Shown piece after piece: positions 42,727-52,178 of a stretch of 64,000 bases of DNA (position 1 is the first letter of the stretch; each line of letters starts with the position of its first letter). Made by a program: the position numbers and the translations under genes. The stretch comes from Halovivax gelatinilyticus (GTDB lineage: Archaea; Halobacteriota; Halobacteria; Halobacteriales; Natrialbaceae), in contig NZ_CP101322.1 in NCBI RefSeq assembly GCF_024300625.1, positions 3,113,992 through 3,177,991 on the forward strand, read 5' to 3'. The notes beneath the pieces were generated by a model that was not told the DNA's origin, ran no database searches, and saw nothing but the letters and a program-made list of their open reading frames with translations.

Positions 42727-43452
42727 ATGGCCGATCAATCTGGACACTGGATCTCGCTATTTTCCGGTGGGAAAGACTCGTCGTTTGCGTTGTACAGGGC
42801 GCTCGAACGAGGGATGCCGGTTTCACATCTCGTGACGATTCACCCACAGAGTGACTCGTACATGTATCACGTTCCGGCTACCGAGCTAGCCGAGCTCGCA
42901 GCGGAGGCGATCGGTATCGACCTCCGGTCCGTCTATCCGGACGACTTCGAACCAGAACGCGCGAAGGACTCCTCGACGCAGGGTGATATGGAGGTAGAAC
43001 CCCTCGAGGCGGCGTTACGATCGCTCGACGACGAGCTGGATGGTGGAATTGACGGACTGATCGTCGGTGCGGTCGAAAGCGAGTTTCAGCGCGACCGGAT
43101 TGCCGGCGTCTGTGAGCGCCTGGGATGTGATCTCTTCGCGCCGCTCTGGCGTGAATCACCCCGAACCATCGTCGATGCAATGTTCGAATCGGGATTCGAG
43201 ATCTGTATCGTCGAGGTAGCCGCTGACGGGCTGGACGAGTCGTGGCTGGGACGAACGCTTGACGACGAGGCGTTCGAAGAACTGGAGTCGCTCGCTGAGT
43301 CACACGGCGTCCACCCACTCGGTGAAGGGGGCGAGTTCGAGACGATCGTCGTCGACGGCCCGCATATGGATCGTCGAATCGATCTCGCGTTCGAAACTGA
43401 CTGGGAGGGAACGCGCGGAGGGATTACCATCGTAGACGCATCACTCGAGTAA
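42727..43452 (+). CDS. dph6: Diphthine-ammonia ligase (Dph6 type)
   Basis: Dph6 performs the last step of diphthamide synthesis, amidating diphthine on elongation factor 2 with ATP and ammonia. The 241-residue protein has the PP-loop ISLFSGGKDSSFALY at the N-terminus, the substrate motif GAVESEFQRDRI and the C-terminal family block HPLGEGGEFETIVVDGP. The ATG at 42727 is supported by a TATA box; the upstream frame overlaps DUF373 and is not coding. The pathway is limited to archaea and eukaryotes. Other dph genes are not in the window. Confidence 0.92.
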   Translation: MADQSGHWISLFSGGKDSSFALYRALERGMPVSHLVTIHPQSDSYMYHVPATELAELAAEAIGIDLRSVYPDDFEPERAKDSSTQGDMEVEPLEAALRSLDDELDGGIDGLIVGAVESEFQRDRIAGVCERLGCDLFAPLWRESPRTIVDAMFESGFEICIVEVAADGLDESWLGRTLDDEAFEELESLAESHGVHPLGEGGEFETIVVDGPHMDRRIDLAFETDWEGTRGGITIVDASLE

Positions 43453-43510
43453 CCGATCTGCAGGCCGCATTCGACCGCTCATCGCGTCACGTACCTACTC
43501 ATCGAACGGC

Positions 43511-44476
43511 CTACTCGGTCGAAATTTGGGTGTGGGCGCCGATGAGCGCTTCTGCGAGGTTGACGTCTTCGAGCAAGGTGTTTTCGTCGACGATCGACGC
43601 GCGGATCTCGGCGTTTCGGAGGGTGACGTTCGGGAAGATGACGGCGTTTTCGAGGGTCGTGTTTTCGATCATTGCGTCGGCCATCACGTGAACGTTCTCA
43701 CCGATCGTCGCCCCGTCGAGGGTGGCGCTCTCGGCGACGAGCGACTCTCCGTCCAGGTACCAGCCGACCGCGTCGAGGTAGCTTTCCGGCGTGCCGATGT
43801 CGAACCAGGCGTCCTCGAACGTGAACGCGTAGGTGGGTTCCCGTCGCTGGAGCCACTGGACGAACCAGCCGGGCTCGTCGGGATTGTTGTCCCCGTCTAG
43901 ATACGTCGGGAGAAGGGGAAGGGTATCTTCGGTAAAGGCGTAACAGGCGATCGAGACGAGGGTGCTCTTCGGCTGGTCCGGTTTCTCCTGGAAATCGACG
44001 ACGCGATCTCCGTCGAGGTCGACGATCCCGTACTCGCTCGCGCGATCGACCGAACCAACGTCGTACGCCGCGATGACGGGAGATTCTTTCTGATCGAAGT
44101 ACTCGAGAAAGTCCGAGACGTCGAATCCGAGCAGGTTGTCGCCGGCGATGACGAGCAGATCGTCGGCTATCTCCTCTCTGTCGATCAACTGTGCGAGCGC
44201 GCCGACGACGCCGAATTTCTCGCCCTCTGCGCGCGTTTCCTCGATCGATAATTCGGGCTTTTCGTACGTACTCTCTGCCAGGTGAGTCTCGAACGCCGCT
44301 TCGAACCGCTCGTTCGTGCTGACGTAGACGGTATCGATGCGGTCGTCGCGTTCCAGTTCGTCGAAAATCCGATCGATGACGGTCGTTTCACCGATCGGTA
44401 AGAACATCTTGGGCCGGTTTTTGGTGATCGGCCACAACCGGGTCGCGTACCCGCCCGCGAGGACGACAGCCTTCAT
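43511..44476 (-). CDS. Sugar-phosphate nucleotidyltransferase
   Basis: A 321-residue enzyme that would join a sugar 1-phosphate to a nucleoside triphosphate, giving an NDP-sugar for surface glycans. The N-terminal Rossmann domain opens with VVLAGGYATRLWPITKNRPKMFLPIG, the pyrophosphorylase signature, followed by LVIAGDNLLGFD (metal Asp) and VVDFQEKPDQP. The C-terminal third is a left-handed beta helix of hexapeptide repeats (ATIGENVHVMADAMIENTTLENAVI). Haloarchaeal relatives act in N-glycan synthesis, but the sugar and base cannot be read here. The ATG at 44476 was chosen; one at 44482 adds two residues. Confidence 0.88.
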   Translation of the reverse strand: MKAVVLAGGYATRLWPITKNRPKMFLPIGETTVIDRIFDELERDDRIDTVYVSTNERFEAAFETHLAESTYEKPELSIEETRAEGEKFGVVGALAQLIDREEIADDLLVIAGDNLLGFDVSDFLEYFDQKESPVIAAYDVGSVDRASEYGIVDLDGDRVVDFQEKPDQPKSTLVSIACYAFTEDTLPLLPTYLDGDNNPDEPGWFVQWLQRREPTYAFTFEDAWFDIGTPESYLDAVGWYLDGESLVAESATLDGATIGENVHVMADAMIENTTLENAVIFPNVTLRNAEIRASIVDENTLLEDVNLAEALIGAHTQISTE

Positions 44477-44534
44477 ACCCATCGATTCATCGGGCTGGTG
44501 TAAGTCAGTTACCCTCGATCGGGTGACTGTCCGG

Positions 44535-47500
44535 TCACAGCGCGTCGGCGAGCACTTCGATAGGCGTCGGCGGGAGCGTCGAATCGGACGACCCGTACTG
44601 CAACTGCGTTCGACACGACGCCCCGGGGGCGACGATCCGGTCTCCGTCGCTCGCTTCGACCTGCTCGAAGAGGATCGACGCGATCGCATCCGACATGGAG
44701 GCGTGTTCGGCTTCGTATCCGAAACTGCCGGCCATCCCGCAACACCCCGAATCGAGCGCATCGACGTCGTATCCTGCCCGGCGAAGGACCGAAACGGCGT
44801 GGTGGTCGCGCCTGGTCGCCTTCTGATGGCAGTGGCCGTGGTAGACGATCGACCTGGACGGAGGCGGGTCGAACGCGAGAGAATCGTCGAGAGCGAATAT
44901 ATCGAGGTACTCGCAGACGCCGTACGTCGCGTAAGCGACGACATCGGTCGATCTCCCCGGGTAGAGATCGAGATAATCTGATTGCACCATCACCGCGTCC
45001 GACGGCTCGACGAAGACGACGTCCCACCCGTTCTCGACGTACGGGATCAAGGTATCGACCGCCTCTTCGGCGCGCTCTCTTGCTATGTCGAGAAAGCCCT
45101 TCGAGTACGCGGGTCGGCCGACGTCGCCGAGAGAGGTCGGAACACCGACGGTGACGTCCGCGGCTTCGAGGACGCGAACGGCCGCTTCGCCCACCGACGG
45201 CTTCGCGTAATTCGTGTACGTATCGGCTATCACGAGCGCCTTGCGTCCGTCCGTTGTCGAACGAGCGTTGGAGGTCGGTTCGCCGCGATTTCCGACCCCG
45301 TCGGCGTGTCGTTCGAACCAGTCGACGAACGTTTCGCGGTGGAACGTCGGTAACGGGCGACTCGCGTCGATTCCGACGGCTCGTTCGAGCAGCCACCGGC
45401 CGCCGGGAACGCGCTGGGCCGCGTTCGATAGCGGTGCGAGCAGACTTCCCCACGCAGAGAGGGTGTGGACGTTCGCGAACAGTCGATCGCGCAGCGTCGC
45501 TCCGTTTCGTTCGTTGTACTCGTGGGTGAGTTCGACCTTGAGCTTGGCCATGTCGACCTCGCTCGGGCAATCGACGGCACAGCCCTTACAGCCGATACAG
45601 AGGTCCAGGACCTCCGTCTTGAACTCGTCGTCGAACGCCACCCCCGGCGGGAGTTCTCCGCTCATCGCTCGCCGGAGCGCGTTCGCCCGCCCGCGGGTGC
45701 TGGTGATCTCCTCGTCGCTCGCCCGGTAGGTCGGACACATCACGCCGCCGGTCGTGGACTGATCGCCTCGACAGCCGCCACAGCCGTGACACAGCTCGAC
45801 CATCCCGGCCAGCCCGTTGTCGTTGTCCCAGGCTAACGTCGGCTCGAATCCGGCGTCGAACTCGTAGGACGGATCGAATCGGAGGTTCTCGTCGAGCGAG
45901 ACCGATTTCGTCCGTTCGTCCAGTTCTCCGGTTTCGTCGCGAAGCGACGCATCCATGCGTCGGTCCGCTGTCGAGTCGGAGGCGGCCGCATCGAATCCGC
46001 AGACCTGTCCGGGGTTGAGCACCCACTTCGGGTCGAACGCGGTTTTCAACCGACGAAACGTCCGCCAGATACGATCTCCGTAGAGCTTTCGGTTCCACTG
46101 CGTTCGGGCACGGCCGTCGCCGTGCTCACCCGAGATGGATCCGCCGAGGTCGACGACGAGGTCGGTGACGTCGGCGGCGATACCGCGCAATTGATCGATT
46201 CCGACGTCCGTCTTCGTGTTCACGAGCGGACGGACGTGTAATACGCCGGGGCCGGCGTGCGCGTAGAACGACGCGTACGTCCCGTGTTCCTCGAGAATCT
46301 CCTCGAACGATTCGACGAACTCCGGGAGTCGGGCCGGCGGGACGGCCGTATCCTCGATAAAGGAGATGTGTTTCGCGTCGGTCGTCCGAGACAGAAGAAT
46401 CGGCAACCCGGCCTTTCGTAGCTTCCAGAGTTTCGCTCGTTCGGATCGCTCGTACGCTTCGAGCGCGTCGATGGCTCGAACCTCGTGATCGACCGTTCGG
46501 GCCGACCGCGTCTCGTGGCCGTCTGCACGGGCGGGCTCGATCGATGGACATCGATCGGCGAGTAACTCGCCGACGCGTTCGCGTCCCTCGTCGGCCGACT
46601 CGGCGTAGAACTCGACGAGTAGCGTGGCGTTGGTTCCGTCGGGAAGCGCCTCCGTAACCGGGCCGAACGTGGTCGTTCCCCTGGCCAGATCGATAAGGAC
46701 GTCGTCTAACACTTCGACGGCGGACGGCTCGTGTTCGAGAATCGGCGAGACGTCTGCCATCGCGTCGTGCAGATCGGGATAGCAAAGCATCGCGACGGCT
46801 TTCGTCTCCGGAACCGGTTCGAGCGAGACGGTCGCTTCGGTCACGATCGCGAGCGTCCCTTCGCTCCCGGCGAGTAGTCGTGCCAGATTAACCGTGTCGC
46901 CGTCTCCGGTCGATTCACCTCCTGGTAGGTCCGTCCCGCGGGCTTCCGCGACGAGACGATCGAGGTTGTACCCGGAGACGTTCCGCTTGAGATCGGGATA
47001 GGCGGCTTCGATCTCGTCGCTCTCTTCGGCTACGATTCGGGCGACCTCGGCGTAGACGCGTTCGGGGATGTCACCGTCCGAATCGCCGCGATCTGTGAGT
47101 TCCGTGAGCGACATCTCGCCGAACCGAGTAACCGTTCCGTCAGCGAGCACCACCTCACACGACTCGATGTACGCGTCGGTTTTGCCGTATTCGAGCGAGT
47201 GGGCTCCAGTAGAGTTGTTTCCGATCGCGCCGCCGATCGCGCTCTTATCGCCCCAAGCGGGATCCGGGCCGAACGTTAGCCCGTGTCTGGAAAGTCGCTC
47301 GTCGAGCGAGCCGAGGACCACGCCCGGCTGAACGGTGGCCGTCCGGGCCTGCGGATCTACGGCGCGTATCTCGTCCATGTAACGGGTAAAATCCAGCACC
47401 ACGGCTCGATTTACGGTTTGGCCCGCGAGGCTCGTCCCGCCACCCCGCGGCAAGACGGGGATCTCCGCGTCGTAGCAGTAGGAGACGACGGCGGCGACGT

Positions 47501-47711
47501 CCTCGGTCGATCGCGGGAAGACGACGCCGATCGGCGTCACCTCGTAGGCGCTCGCGTCGGTGGCGTACAGCGATCGGGAGTACCGATCCATGCGAACCTC
47601 TCCCTCGATACGGGTGCGCAACTCCGCCGCTACCGTGGGGTGAACTACGTCGTTGCTCGCGTAGTCGTAGTTCGCTCGTGGATCGGCGGTTGGCCCGCGT
47701 TCGCCTGCCAT
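44535..47711 (-). CDS. FAD-linked oxidase / 4Fe-4S fusion (YdiJ/D-lactate dehydrogenase-like)
   Basis: A 1058-residue fused oxidoreductase. Residues 1-about 560 form a VAO-type FAD enzyme: FAD motif VLPRGGGTSLAGQTVN, IGGAIGNNSTGAHS, LLAGSEGTLAIVTEATV and, near the end, SGEHGDGRARTQWNRKLYG. Two ferredoxin-like [4Fe-4S] motifs follow (CHGCGGCRGDQST with a distal CPTY, and CIGCKGCAVDCPSEVDM). The C-terminus is a GlpC-type CCG domain with GHCHQKAT and DSGCCGMAGSFGYE. Such fusions oxidise D-lactate, 2-hydroxyglutarate or other 2-hydroxy acids and pass electrons to the quinone pool. Substrate is unresolved. Confidence 0.9.
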   Translation of the reverse strand: MAGERGPTADPRANYDYASNDVVHPTVAAELRTRIEGEVRMDRYSRSLYATDASAYEVTPIGVVFPRSTEDVAAVVSYCYDAEIPVLPRGGGTSLAGQTVNRAVVLDFTRYMDEIRAVDPQARTATVQPGVVLGSLDERLSRHGLTFGPDPAWGDKSAIGGAIGNNSTGAHSLEYGKTDAYIESCEVVLADGTVTRFGEMSLTELTDRGDSDGDIPERVYAEVARIVAEESDEIEAAYPDLKRNVSGYNLDRLVAEARGTDLPGGESTGDGDTVNLARLLAGSEGTLAIVTEATVSLEPVPETKAVAMLCYPDLHDAMADVSPILEHEPSAVEVLDDVLIDLARGTTTFGPVTEALPDGTNATLLVEFYAESADEGRERVGELLADRCPSIEPARADGHETRSARTVDHEVRAIDALEAYERSERAKLWKLRKAGLPILLSRTTDAKHISFIEDTAVPPARLPEFVESFEEILEEHGTYASFYAHAGPGVLHVRPLVNTKTDVGIDQLRGIAADVTDLVVDLGGSISGEHGDGRARTQWNRKLYGDRIWRTFRRLKTAFDPKWVLNPGQVCGFDAAASDSTADRRMDASLRDETGELDERTKSVSLDENLRFDPSYEFDAGFEPTLAWDNDNGLAGMVELCHGCGGCRGDQSTTGGVMCPTYRASDEEITSTRGRANALRRAMSGELPPGVAFDDEFKTEVLDLCIGCKGCAVDCPSEVDMAKLKVELTHEYNERNGATLRDRLFANVHTLSAWGSLLAPLSNAAQRVPGGRWLLERAVGIDASRPLPTFHRETFVDWFERHADGVGNRGEPTSNARSTTDGRKALVIADTYTNYAKPSVGEAAVRVLEAADVTVGVPTSLGDVGRPAYSKGFLDIARERAEEAVDTLIPYVENGWDVVFVEPSDAVMVQSDYLDLYPGRSTDVVAYATYGVCEYLDIFALDDSLAFDPPPSRSIVYHGHCHQKATRRDHHAVSVLRRAGYDVDALDSGCCGMAGSFGYEAEHASMSDAIASILFEQVEASDGDRIVAPGASCRTQLQYGSSDSTLPPTPIEVLADAL

Positions 47712-47900
47712 ATACGCTGTTTCGACCGTGGACCCACTTAACGGTCCGGTCGGATCCGCCCGCGGTCATTTTATCCGCGACGTGTTGGGGCGAGTCCCTC
47801 GGTGACGTCGCCACTATCTCGCGCATTCGTCCGTCTGCCGTGCTGGAGTCGGGCTCGCGCCGTCGATCTACGAACGTAACGCCAATGCTCTGTGCTGACG

Positions 47901-47906
47901 TTTATC
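47901..47906 (+). promoter_or_regulatory. TATA box of the flavoprotein gene
   Basis: TTTATC lies 25-30 nt before the ATG at 47931, the leaderless distance, and favours that start over one at 47892. Confidence 0.5.
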
Positions 47907-47930
47907 AGTGTGGACGATATACGCTCACCT

Positions 47931-48515
47931 ATGTCAGACGTATCAATCGTTGGCGGCGGTCCGGCTGGACTGTCCTGTGCACTGTTTACGGCCAAGAACG
48001 GGCTCGAGACGACGCTCTACGATGCGGACGAGACGTGGATGCACAAGGCACACCTCTTTAATTTCCCGGGCATCGGCTCGGCCGACGGCTCGACGCTCCT
48101 CGAAGTTATGCGCGATCAGGTCGACTGGGTCGGGGTCGAGCGCAACCAGGGCGAACGCGTCGAATCGATATCGACCGGCGACGATGGCTTCTCGGTCCAG
48201 ACGGACGGCGGATCCGACGAGTCTACGTACGTCGTCCTCGCGACGGGTGCCAACCGTGATCTCGCCGAATCCATCGGGTGTGCGTTCGACGATGGGGTCG
48301 TCGACGTCGACGTGACGATGGAGACCTCGATCGATGATCTGTACGCGACGGGGGCGATGGTGCGAGCCGAGGAGTGGCAGGCCGTCATCTCGGCGGGCGA
48401 CGGTGCCGCGGCGGCGCTCAATATCCTCTCGAAAGAACGCGGCGATCATTACCACGATTTCGACACGCCTGCTGACGCAGATCGCGTATACAGCTCACTC
48501 GTGGACGAGGGTTGA
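47931..48515 (+). CDS. Thioredoxin-reductase-like flavoprotein lacking the NADPH domain
   Basis: A 194-residue protein with the FAD domain of the TrxR family: SIVGGGPAGLSCALF at the N-terminus, the family segment HLFNFPGIG, YVVLATGAN at about residue 105, and the C-terminal FAD block TSIDDLYATGAMV followed by ISAGDGAAAALNIL. In TrxR the NADPH domain and the redox CxxC sit between the last two blocks; here they are joined with about 20 residues, so both are absent. It could take electrons from another carrier or act as a flavin-based sensor. The ATG at 47931 is supported by a TATA box. Confidence 0.8.
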   Translation: MSDVSIVGGGPAGLSCALFTAKNGLETTLYDADETWMHKAHLFNFPGIGSADGSTLLEVMRDQVDWVGVERNQGERVESISTGDDGFSVQTDGGSDESTYVVLATGANRDLAESIGCAFDDGVVDVDVTMETSIDDLYATGAMVRAEEWQAVISAGDGAAAALNILSKERGDHYHDFDTPADADRVYSSLVDEG

Positions 48516-48553
48516 GTCGGTGGCCGGTGGACCGGGTGTTCGTCTCTCGGATT

Positions 48554-48712
48554 TCAGGATTCCGGTGTGACCACGTCGGTACAGTTCGGACACTCGGCGT
48601 AGCAAGCGCTCATCCCATCGTTCTCGTACTCGATGAGGACTCTGGACGTTGGTATCGGCGTGTGACACTCCGGACAGCTTCCGGTGACGGGGTGGGTGAG
48701 TGACAGTTCCAT
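48554..48712 (-). CDS. Small zinc-ribbon protein (DUF7837-like)
   Basis: A 52-residue protein with one zinc ribbon: CPECHTPIP and, about 25 residues later, CPNC. The strand VLIEYENDG lies between them. Such small putative zinc-binding proteins are very common in haloarchaea; the DUF7837 name is from memory and uncertain. The ATG at 48712 gives the usual size; the frame can extend to 48763 with a further 17 residues. No function can be assigned. Confidence 0.65.
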   Translation of the reverse strand: MELSLTHPVTGSCPECHTPIPTSRVLIEYENDGMSACYAECPNCTDVVTPES

Positions 48713-48932
48713 CGTGTCTGCTACCGACTCCACATCAGTGGGGTAAAAGTTCGACCAAACCATGGTGAAAGTGAAACTGGAGAGAGCGTCGAACCTGTTC
48801 GATTCATCGTGTTCATAGCTCGTTCACTGGGGCCGTATCGACGCCTTCGTTCGGCCGCCCTGAGATCTTCGGTGTCGGTTGCTACCTGTTCACGTGTTGG
48901 CGCTCCCGTGAGTCGGACGGCATTGCCGGTGG

Positions 48933-50423
48933 GTGAACTATCTTTGTTCGGTGTTCGAAAGGATCCTATCGTTCTCCGTGACACGGTTCCCGAACCCCGT
49001 CCGGCTCACGATACTGGCCGTCGGACTCGCGCTCGCTCGCCTTGGTCTCTTAGACCGCGAGCGCGCCGTTCAGACGACGGCGCTCGCCTGGCCACGCGTC
49101 GTGACCGGCATCGCGCGGATGTCAAAGAGCGCCGTCGACGTCGCGATGGTCGGTGTGGCCGTCGGTACGTCCGCCGTTGCCGGTGTCGGATTCGCCGGTC
49201 CGTTCTGGGGGCTGGCGTTCGCCATCGGTGGTGGCGTCGCCGGCGGAACGATCGCGCTAGTTTCCCAGCGTTACGGTGCCAAGGCGTACGACGAACTCGG
49301 ACTCGCAGTCCGAGCCAGCACGCTCCTCGTGGTCGTCATAAGCCTCCCCGTCGTGGTCGTCTTCTGGGTGTTTCCCGCAGAACTCGTCTCGCTGCTCAGC
49401 AGCAACGAACGGGCGGTTGCCTACGGGGCCACCTACCTCCAGTACGTCGGCCTCGGCGTCCCCTTCGCGGGGTTGAACCTCGTTGGGAGTCGCGTCCTCG
49501 TCGGCTCCGACGACGCCTACACGGCGATGCAGGTGCGTGCGGCCGGTGCGCTCGCGAACATCGGCCTCAACGCGGTGTTTATCTTCGGTCTCGACTGGGG
49601 TGTTGCCGGTGCAGCGCTCGGAACGGTCCTCGCGAACGTCGCCGTAACCGCCGCGTTCGCCATCGGACTCGCCCGCGGACGATTCCCGGGTATCGGTGCG
49701 TTTCCCGTCCAGATCGATCCCGTCGGCTCGTACGTCGATCCCGCGACGATTCACGATCTGGTCGTCATCGGGACGCCCGTCGGCGCGAGAAATCTCGTCT
49801 GGACCACCGCCGAGTTCCCGATGTTAGGAATCCTCGACATCTTCGGCGAGAACACCGTGGCGGCGTTCGTCATCGCCCGACGCATCTGGGGTATCATGAA
49901 CACGCCCGGCTGGGGCTTCGGTCTCGCCTCGTCGAGTCTCGTCGGACAGGCGCTCGGGAAGAACGACGAGCGAACGGCGGAGGCGTACGGACGCGAGATT
50001 ATCCGGTTTTCGGTCGCCACCTACCTCGTTTCGGCCGTTCTCATCGCGATATTCGCAGAACACATCGTGGTCCTCTTCGCCGAAGACCCGACCAGCCCGG
50101 AGATTCCGATCGCGACCGATCTGGTCTACGCCGCGTGCGTCGCCGTCCTGTTCCAGGGCGTCGCTGGCGCCGCCGCCGGTCCGCTCGATGCGAGCGGTGA
50201 CACACGCGTTCCCTTCTTCAGTCAGTTTCTCGGGATGTTCTGCGTCGCGATCCCGCTCGCTTACCTCGGTGCGACGACGCCGCTCGGATACTGGGGTCTG
50301 TATCTCGCATTCGTCGCCGAAACGAGCGTCCCGGCGGCGATCAACTACTGGCGATTTCGGACGAACCGGTGGAAGGCGATCAGCGAGACGTACCGTCCAG
50401 ACGTTGCCGTGGCCGACGATTGA
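48933..50423 (+). CDS. MATE-family efflux transporter
   Basis: A 496-residue membrane transporter with 12 predicted helices in two six-helix halves. It exports organic cations or drugs with Na+ or H+. The N-terminal half has AWPRVVTGIARMSKSAVDVAMVG and the family GGGVAGGTIALVSQRYGA; the second half repeats the pattern at NLVWTTAEFPMLGILDIFG and GFGLASSSLVGQALGKND. The GTG at 48933 opens the frame; another start some residues later is possible. Neighbours give no hint of substrate. Confidence 0.88.
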   Translation: MNYLCSVFERILSFSVTRFPNPVRLTILAVGLALARLGLLDRERAVQTTALAWPRVVTGIARMSKSAVDVAMVGVAVGTSAVAGVGFAGPFWGLAFAIGGGVAGGTIALVSQRYGAKAYDELGLAVRASTLLVVVISLPVVVVFWVFPAELVSLLSSNERAVAYGATYLQYVGLGVPFAGLNLVGSRVLVGSDDAYTAMQVRAAGALANIGLNAVFIFGLDWGVAGAALGTVLANVAVTAAFAIGLARGRFPGIGAFPVQIDPVGSYVDPATIHDLVVIGTPVGARNLVWTTAEFPMLGILDIFGENTVAAFVIARRIWGIMNTPGWGFGLASSSLVGQALGKNDERTAEAYGREIIRFSVATYLVSAVLIAIFAEHIVVLFAEDPTSPEIPIATDLVYAACVAVLFQGVAGAAAGPLDASGDTRVPFFSQFLGMFCVAIPLAYLGATTPLGYWGLYLAFVAETSVPAAINYWRFRTNRWKAISETYRPDVAVADD

Positions 50424-50514
50424 GCGGTACGTCTCGTTTTGCCTCGACTCGAACGGACTCGGTGGCGTGGCCGACAGTCAGAGTAATTAACCCGTTCGGC
50501 GACAACGACCGAGT

Positions 50515-51288
50515 ATGGACGTCGAACAGCGAGTTCACATCGTCCCGGTCGGATTCGAGTACGATCGCGTGTTCGATCCGATCGAACGCCAGCGTGCGGA
50601 CGTCGCGTACCTGCTCGTCTCCGAAGACGACGGAGCCGTTCCGTCGTACTTCGACGACCTGCGATCGGCCGTCGAGTCGGTAGTTCGCGACGTTTCAGTC
50701 ATCGAAACCGATTTCACGGATGTCTACGCCGTTCTCGGCGACGTCACCACGCTGGCGGCGTCTCACGAGGGTGACAACGTCTACGTCAACGTCTCCGGTG
50801 CCGGGACGATTCCGGCCATCGGCGCGACTATCGCGTGTATGGACGTCTCGACCGACGCGACGGCGTATCACGTCGAACCGGAGACCACCGCCTACGACGG
50901 TATCGATCGGCCGATTACGTCTGGCGTTTCGGAGACGACCGAGATACCGATCTATCCGATCGATTCGCCTTCCCGTGATCAGATCGCGATCATGGACTTT
51001 CTCGCCGATCCGGCGGCTCACGACGACCGGTTCGAAACGACGCACCCGAAGAAGAAGGACGTGATCGCCTACGCACGCGATACCGAGCTCTCGTTTCTCT
51101 CCGATCGGTCACCCTCGACCGAGAAGGGAGCGTTCAGGTTGCTCGATACGCACGTCGTGAAACCCCTCGAAATCGACGGTTACGTCACCGTCGAGCAGGT
51201 TGGCCGCCGCCGGCTGGTTCACCTGACCGACCGCGGTGTGAACGCGCTCAGAGCGTTCAGGCACAAACTCGAGTACGGAGATTCGTAG
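50515..51288 (+). CDS. HFX_2341-type regulator with CARF-like N-domain and C-terminal wHTH
   Basis: A 257-residue protein. Residues 1-150 form a Rossmann-like fold (VHIVPVGFEYDRVFDPI; DNVYVNVSGAGTIPAIGATIACMD) resembling CARF domains, which bind nucleotides in CRISPR-linked regulators such as Csa3. The C-terminal 110 residues are a winged helix (RDQIAIMDFLADPA; EKGAFRLLDTHVVKPLEIDGYVTVEQVGRRRLVHLTDRG). This matches the haloarchaeal HFX_2341/DUF6293 group as I remember it. No CRISPR or cas gene is present in the window, so its ligand and targets are unknown. Confidence 0.75.
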   Translation: MDVEQRVHIVPVGFEYDRVFDPIERQRADVAYLLVSEDDGAVPSYFDDLRSAVESVVRDVSVIETDFTDVYAVLGDVTTLAASHEGDNVYVNVSGAGTIPAIGATIACMDVSTDATAYHVEPETTAYDGIDRPITSGVSETTEIPIYPIDSPSRDQIAIMDFLADPAAHDDRFETTHPKKKDVIAYARDTELSFLSDRSPSTEKGAFRLLDTHVVKPLEIDGYVTVEQVGRRRLVHLTDRGVNALRAFRHKLEYGDS

Positions 51289-51358
51289 GGGAGACGTTCC
51301 CTACGCGTGCAGGTTGGAGTCGGTCGTCGCGTTCGGCACGGACGGGATGACGAAGCAC

Positions 51359-51946
51359 TTACCGTTCGGTGCGCTCGTCGATTTCCGCTCCCGCTCGCAC
51401 CTGAACGTATAGATCGGTCCCGAGGCGGGCGAGTTCCAGGTCCTCGCTCAACCGATGGCGGTGGGTTCTCAGTGCGTCCGAATCGATCGAGTCGAGCGGT
51501 GTTTCACACGCGGCGACGATCGACGGATCGGCCACCTCGAACGCCGGTCCGCGGAGCCGAGGACCGTTCGATAGCCCTCGCTCCTTCGCGCTCAGGAGTT
51601 CGGTGATGGCGAGGATGGTCTGGCGCAGTCGTCGTCGCTCGTCCGCCGGAGCGGGCAGCGAGACCGAGCGCTGGATCGTATCAACGGCGTGCGTGACGGC
51701 CGCCGGATCGATCGAGAGCAACTCGCACGAATCGGTCACCGAAAGTTCGGGGCCCTCTGAGCGCCGACTGGCAACGTAGAGCGCTGCGAGCGCCCGCTCC
51801 GTGGGATCGAACGTCTCCTCGACCGTTTCGGACGAACACCGGAGCACACCGCTGGCGATTTCCGTCAACCCCTCTCTTTCGACGTCGGATGCGACGTTTT
51901 CGACCGGCGATCCTGCGCGTCGAAGGGACGGTTCGCGTTGGACCAT
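51359..51946 (-). CDS. Helical haloarchaeal protein of unknown function
   Basis: A 195-residue acidic protein with a mostly helical profile: TEIASGVLRCSSETVEETFDPTERALAALYVASR and RRRLRQTILAITELLSAKERG. It has no membrane segment or cofactor motif. It resembles haloarchaeal domain-of-unknown-function proteins, but I cannot name the family with confidence. It is read toward the HFX_2341-type gene, and its upstream region contains an AT-rich 14-bp palindrome that may be an operator. Confidence 0.6.
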   Translation of the reverse strand: MVQREPSLRRAGSPVENVASDVEREGLTEIASGVLRCSSETVEETFDPTERALAALYVASRRSEGPELSVTDSCELLSIDPAAVTHAVDTIQRSVSLPAPADERRRLRQTILAITELLSAKERGLSNGPRLRGPAFEVADPSIVAACETPLDSIDSDALRTHRHRLSEDLELARLGTDLYVQVRAGAEIDERTER

Positions 51947-51987
51947 ATGTACTCCCTTCCGTGGAACTGTCGTATCGATTTCCGAGA

Positions 51988-52001
51988 TAGTATCGATACT
52001 A
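51988..52001. repeat. 14-bp perfect palindrome, possible operator
   Basis: TAGTATCGATACTA is a perfect palindrome in an unusually AT-rich patch between two divergent genes, 42 nt before the start of the minus-strand gene at 51946. A dimeric regulator, perhaps the HTH protein encoded at 52179, could bind here; this is inference, as several such palindromes are expected by chance in 64 kb. Confidence 0.4.
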
Positions 52002-52178
52002 ATGTTACTATTGGCACTACTGTCCCGAACGACGGTATACCGATCGGCAGTAGCTGTCGGATGCTGAACGTTACACGTGTCCTTCGGGGTGATCGTAAAA
52101 CTCGACGTACAGGGGTGGATTCCCAGCGCGTGGGATTAACGGACCATCACTAACCCCATCCGTCACGCAGATACGAGT

